From Comamonadaceae bacterium (GTDB taxonomy: Bacteria > Pseudomonadota > Gammaproteobacteria > Burkholderiales > Burkholderiaceae_C): a stretch of 7,408 nucleotides of DNA. Each line of letters opens with the position of its first letter. Position 1 is the stretch's first letter. The notes below the pieces were generated by a model. It searched no databases, was not told where the DNA came from, and saw nothing but the letters and a program-made list of their open reading frames with translations. The translations under genes and the position numbers were made by a program. The DNA lies in assembly GCA_947494405.1 (NCBI GenBank), contig CANLWQ010000097.1, forward strand, positions 1-7,408. The letters are read 5' to 3'. Shown one piece after another: positions 5,797-7,408 of the stretch.

Positions 5797-6987
5797 TTAA
5801 GCCGCTCGCTTCATCAATATTTCAAACGCGGGCAGGGTTTTACCTTCCAGCACCTCTAAGAAGGCGCCGCCGCCGGTAGAGATATAGCCTATTTGCGGCT
5901 CTATGCCGTACTTGGCAATGGCGGCCAAGGTGTCACCGCCTCCGGCAATACTGAAAGCGTCCGAATCTGCAATGGCATGGGCCACCACCTTGGTGCCGTT
6001 CTCGAAAGCCGCAAACTCGAACACGCCCATGGGCCCATTCCACACAATCGTGCCTGCTGCCTTGAGCTGCGCGGCCAAACGCTTGGCAGTGTCGGGGCCA
6101 ACGTCCAAAATCAAGTCGTCGTCTGCTACCTCGCTGGCTTGCTTGACTGTGGCGACAGCATGAGCACCAAAGCTTTTGGCACACACCACATCGGTGGGAA
6201 TGGGCACCTCGGCGCCGCGTGCTTTCATGGCTTCGATCACGGCTTTGGCCTCGCCAACCAAATCCGGCTCAGCCAAGGATTTGCCAATATTCAAACCGGC
6301 GGCCAGCATAAAGGTGTTGGCAATACCGCCGCCCACAATCAGTTGATCTACGTTTTTCGCCAGCGCTTGCAAAATGGTCAGCTTGGTGCTGACCTTGCTA
6401 CCCGCCACGATGGCAGCCAGTGGTCGCTTAGGGTTGGCCAAGGCTTTGCTGATGGCATCAATTTCCGCTGACAACAAAGGACCCGCACAGGCGGTGGGTG
6501 CGAACTGCGCAATCCCGTAGGTGGTGCCTTCGGCGCGGTGGGCGGTGCCAAACGCATCGTTCACATAGATGTCGCACAGCGCGGCCATTTGGCGCGCCAA
6601 CTCTTCGCTGTTTTTCTTCTCGCCTTTGTTAACGCGGCAGTTCTCCAGCATCACCACTTGACCAGGCGCCACGGACACGCCAGACACCCAGTTGGCCAGC
6701 ACGGGTATTTCGCGGCCCAGCAACTCACCCAAGCGTTGAGCTACAGGCGCCAAAGAATCCTCGGGCTTGAATTCGCCTTCCGTGGGGCGGCCCAAATGGC
6801 TGGTGACCATCACCGCCGCGCCCGCGGCCAGCGCCATTTGTATACAAGGCACGGATGCGCGTATCCGGGTGTCTTCGCTGATCTGGCCTTGGTCGTCAAA
6901 CGGCACATTGAGGTCAGCGCGGATAAAGACGCGTTGGTCTTTGGCACGCCCTTGGGCGCAGATGTCGGCAAAGCGGATGATGTTCAT
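5797..6987 (-). CDS. pgk: Phosphoglycerate kinase
   Basis: This monomeric cytosolic enzyme transfers phosphate from 1,3-bisphosphoglycerate to ADP, giving 3-phosphoglycerate and ATP; the reaction also runs backward in gluconeogenesis. The 396 residues are the normal length. The N-domain substrate site shows RADLNVP (23-29), TSHLGRP (62-68), a [13 protein letters not shown] segment (114-126) and NDAFGTAHR (143-151). The hinge and nucleotide domain show AGSKVSTK (195-202), VGGGIANTF (218-226), WNGPMGVFE (316-324), GGGDT (349-353) and STGGGAFLE (370-378). All expected residues are there. The ATG at 6987 is the natural family start (NIIRFADI follows), with only a weak GAGA upstream. A promoter candidate lies 26 bases upstream. 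In the usual Burkholderiales arrangement pyk follows pgk directly; here two opposite-strand genes separate them. Confidence 0.97.
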   Translation of the reverse strand: MNIIRFADICAQGRAKDQRVFIRADLNVPFDDQGQISEDTRIRASVPCIQMALAAGAAVMVTSHLGRPTEGEFKPEDSLAPVAQRLGELLGREIPVLANWVSGVSVAPGQVVMLENCRVNKGEKKNSEELARQMAALCDIYVNDAFGTAHRAEGTTYGIAQFAPTACAGPLLSAEIDAISKALANPKRPLAAIVAGSKVSTKLTILQALAKNVDQLIVGGGIANTFMLAAGLNIGKSLAEPDLVGEAKAVIEAMKARGAEVPIPTDVVCAKSFGAHAVATVKQASEVADDDLILDVGPDTAKRLAAQLKAAGTIVWNGPMGVFEFAAFENGTKVVAHAIADSDAFSIAGGGDTLAAIAKYGIEPQIGYISTGGGAFLEVLEGKTLPAFEILMKRAA

Positions 6988-7019
6988 GGGCTTGTCTCTT
7001 TATTGTGTTATTGCGGGGC

Positions 7020-7048
7020 ATTCTAGGGGTGCATCTTGGGCCTTGCAA
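7020..7048 (-). promoter_or_regulatory. Probable sigma-70 promoter of pgk
   Basis: On the minus strand TTGCAA (7048-7043) and TAGAAT (7025-7020) are spaced by 17 bases. The -10 matches the consensus at five of six positions and the -35 at four. Transcription would start near 7013, giving a leader of roughly 26 bases before the pgk ATG. The -35 shares bases with the arm of a perfect hairpin just after azlD. Confidence 0.55.
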
Positions 7049-7065
7049 GCCGCACCGTGCGGCTT
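7047..7065 (-). terminator. Perfect inverted repeat directly after azlD, probable terminator-like hairpin
   Basis: AAGCCGCAC (7047-7055) and GTGCGGCTT (7057-7065) are exact reverse complements around one base. The RNA from azlD would fold into a GC-rich hairpin starting two bases after the stop codon. The stem is typical of intrinsic terminators, but the sequence after it (GCAAGG) has no T-run, so termination may be partial or Rho-aided. It could also be a protein-binding site, since it touches the -35 of the pgk promoter. Confidence 0.5.
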
Positions 7066-7067
7066 TG

Positions 7068-7408
7068 CTACCAGCCCAGCCCAATATGCAGGGGTAAATA
7101 CACCGCCATACCCACGATGATGGTGCCCAGCACCGCTTGGCCTTTGCCTCGGCGGTAGGTGTAATAGGCCACGCCGGCCGCGGCGCCTAACAGCCGTGCA
7201 TCCAGCCATGTGTTGATCACTTGTCCATGGGTCACCAAGATCTCGGGCACCACCACGGCCGCCAGTGCGGCAATGGGCGCGTATTGCAAGCCGCGCTGTG
7301 CCCATGCAGGAAAAGGTAACTCGCGGTTCAAGATAAAGAAAAAGCAGCGTGTCAGCACCGTCATGGCAGCCAAACCCAACAGGGTAAGAAGTTGAAACAC
7401 ATCAATCA
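7068..7408 (-). CDS. azlD: AzlD-family branched-chain amino acid exporter small subunit, 5' end at or beyond the edge
   Basis: This is a small hydrophobic inner-membrane protein of the AzlD type (PF05437), which works with the larger AzlC subunit to export branched-chain amino acids. About 110 residues are seen from a GTG at 7400. Hydrophobic spans are roughly 3-22, 38-56 and 86-108, with a short LDARLLGAAAGVAYY stretch between. An LTRCFFF segment near residues 16-22 and the P-x-W-x-x-R-x-L-x-Y-x-P-x-A pattern at about 31-44 are typical of the family. The GTG has no ribosome site. Reading outward, the frame stays open as ATT GAT and the edge codon is N-T-G. If the next base makes it ATG, the start is one base outside the window and forms an ATGA overlap with a preceding azlC. 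The extent is therefore given to the edge. Direction of transport is inferred from the family. Confidence 0.85.
   Translation of the reverse strand, partial: IDVFQLLTLLGLAAMTVLTRCFFFILNRELPFPAWAQRGLQYAPIAALAAVVVPEILVTHGQVINTWLDARLLGAAAGVAYYTYRRGKGQAVLGTIIVGMAVYLPLHIGLGW

Noticed and set aside
5893..6471. A 192-codon plus-strand frame opposite pgk (and a second at 6538-7026)
   Set aside because: Both are antisense to a complete pgk and have shadow-type composition without motifs.

Overview
The window looks like a stretch of chromosome from a betaproteobacterium, most probably Burkholderiales and perhaps a Comamonadaceae-type freshwater lineage. This rests on moderately high GC, the style of the proteins, and the gene order pgk - pyk - fba - purC. 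That order is a conserved glycolysis/purine block in Burkholderiales; this is recalled knowledge, not a search result. Assignment below order level is a guess.

Layout by increasing coordinate. The minus strand carries the 5' half of purC (cut at base 1), then a vapC-vapB type II toxin-antitoxin pair, then fba (class II fructose-bisphosphate aldolase) and pyk (pyruvate kinase). A divergent region of about 160 bases follows. Two plus-strand genes come next: a Crp/Fnr-type regulator and a membrane fatty acid desaturase. The desaturase runs tail-to-tail into minus-strand pgk (phosphoglycerate kinase), with one base between the stop codons. The window ends with an AzlD-family membrane protein gene on the minus strand, cut or just cut at the right edge. 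No intergenic stretch reaches 300 bases. No tRNA, rRNA, CRISPR array, insertion sequence or phage gene was seen.

The three glycolytic enzymes cover aldol cleavage/condensation (Fba), the first ATP-yielding step (Pgk) and the last one (Pyk). PurC belongs to IMP synthesis. Two modules interrupt the core block. The regulator-desaturase pair lies on the opposite strand between pgk and pyk, and vapBC lies in the same orientation between fba and purC. Both are probably lineage-specific insertions, though no mobile-element scars are visible.

The most interesting signals are regulatory. A strong-looking promoter sits almost on top of the desaturase start codon, implying a leaderless or nearly leaderless mRNA, and an imperfect Fnr-type box overlaps its -10. 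The adjacent regulator has a recognition helix mixing Crp and Fnr specificity residues and a cyclic-nucleotide pocket without the usual Arg-Ser. A perfect 9-bp-arm palindrome lies in front of vapB. A perfect 9-bp-arm hairpin just after azlD overlaps the -35 of the probable pgk promoter. I see no clearly new biological system; the regulator-desaturase pair is the best candidate for follow-up.
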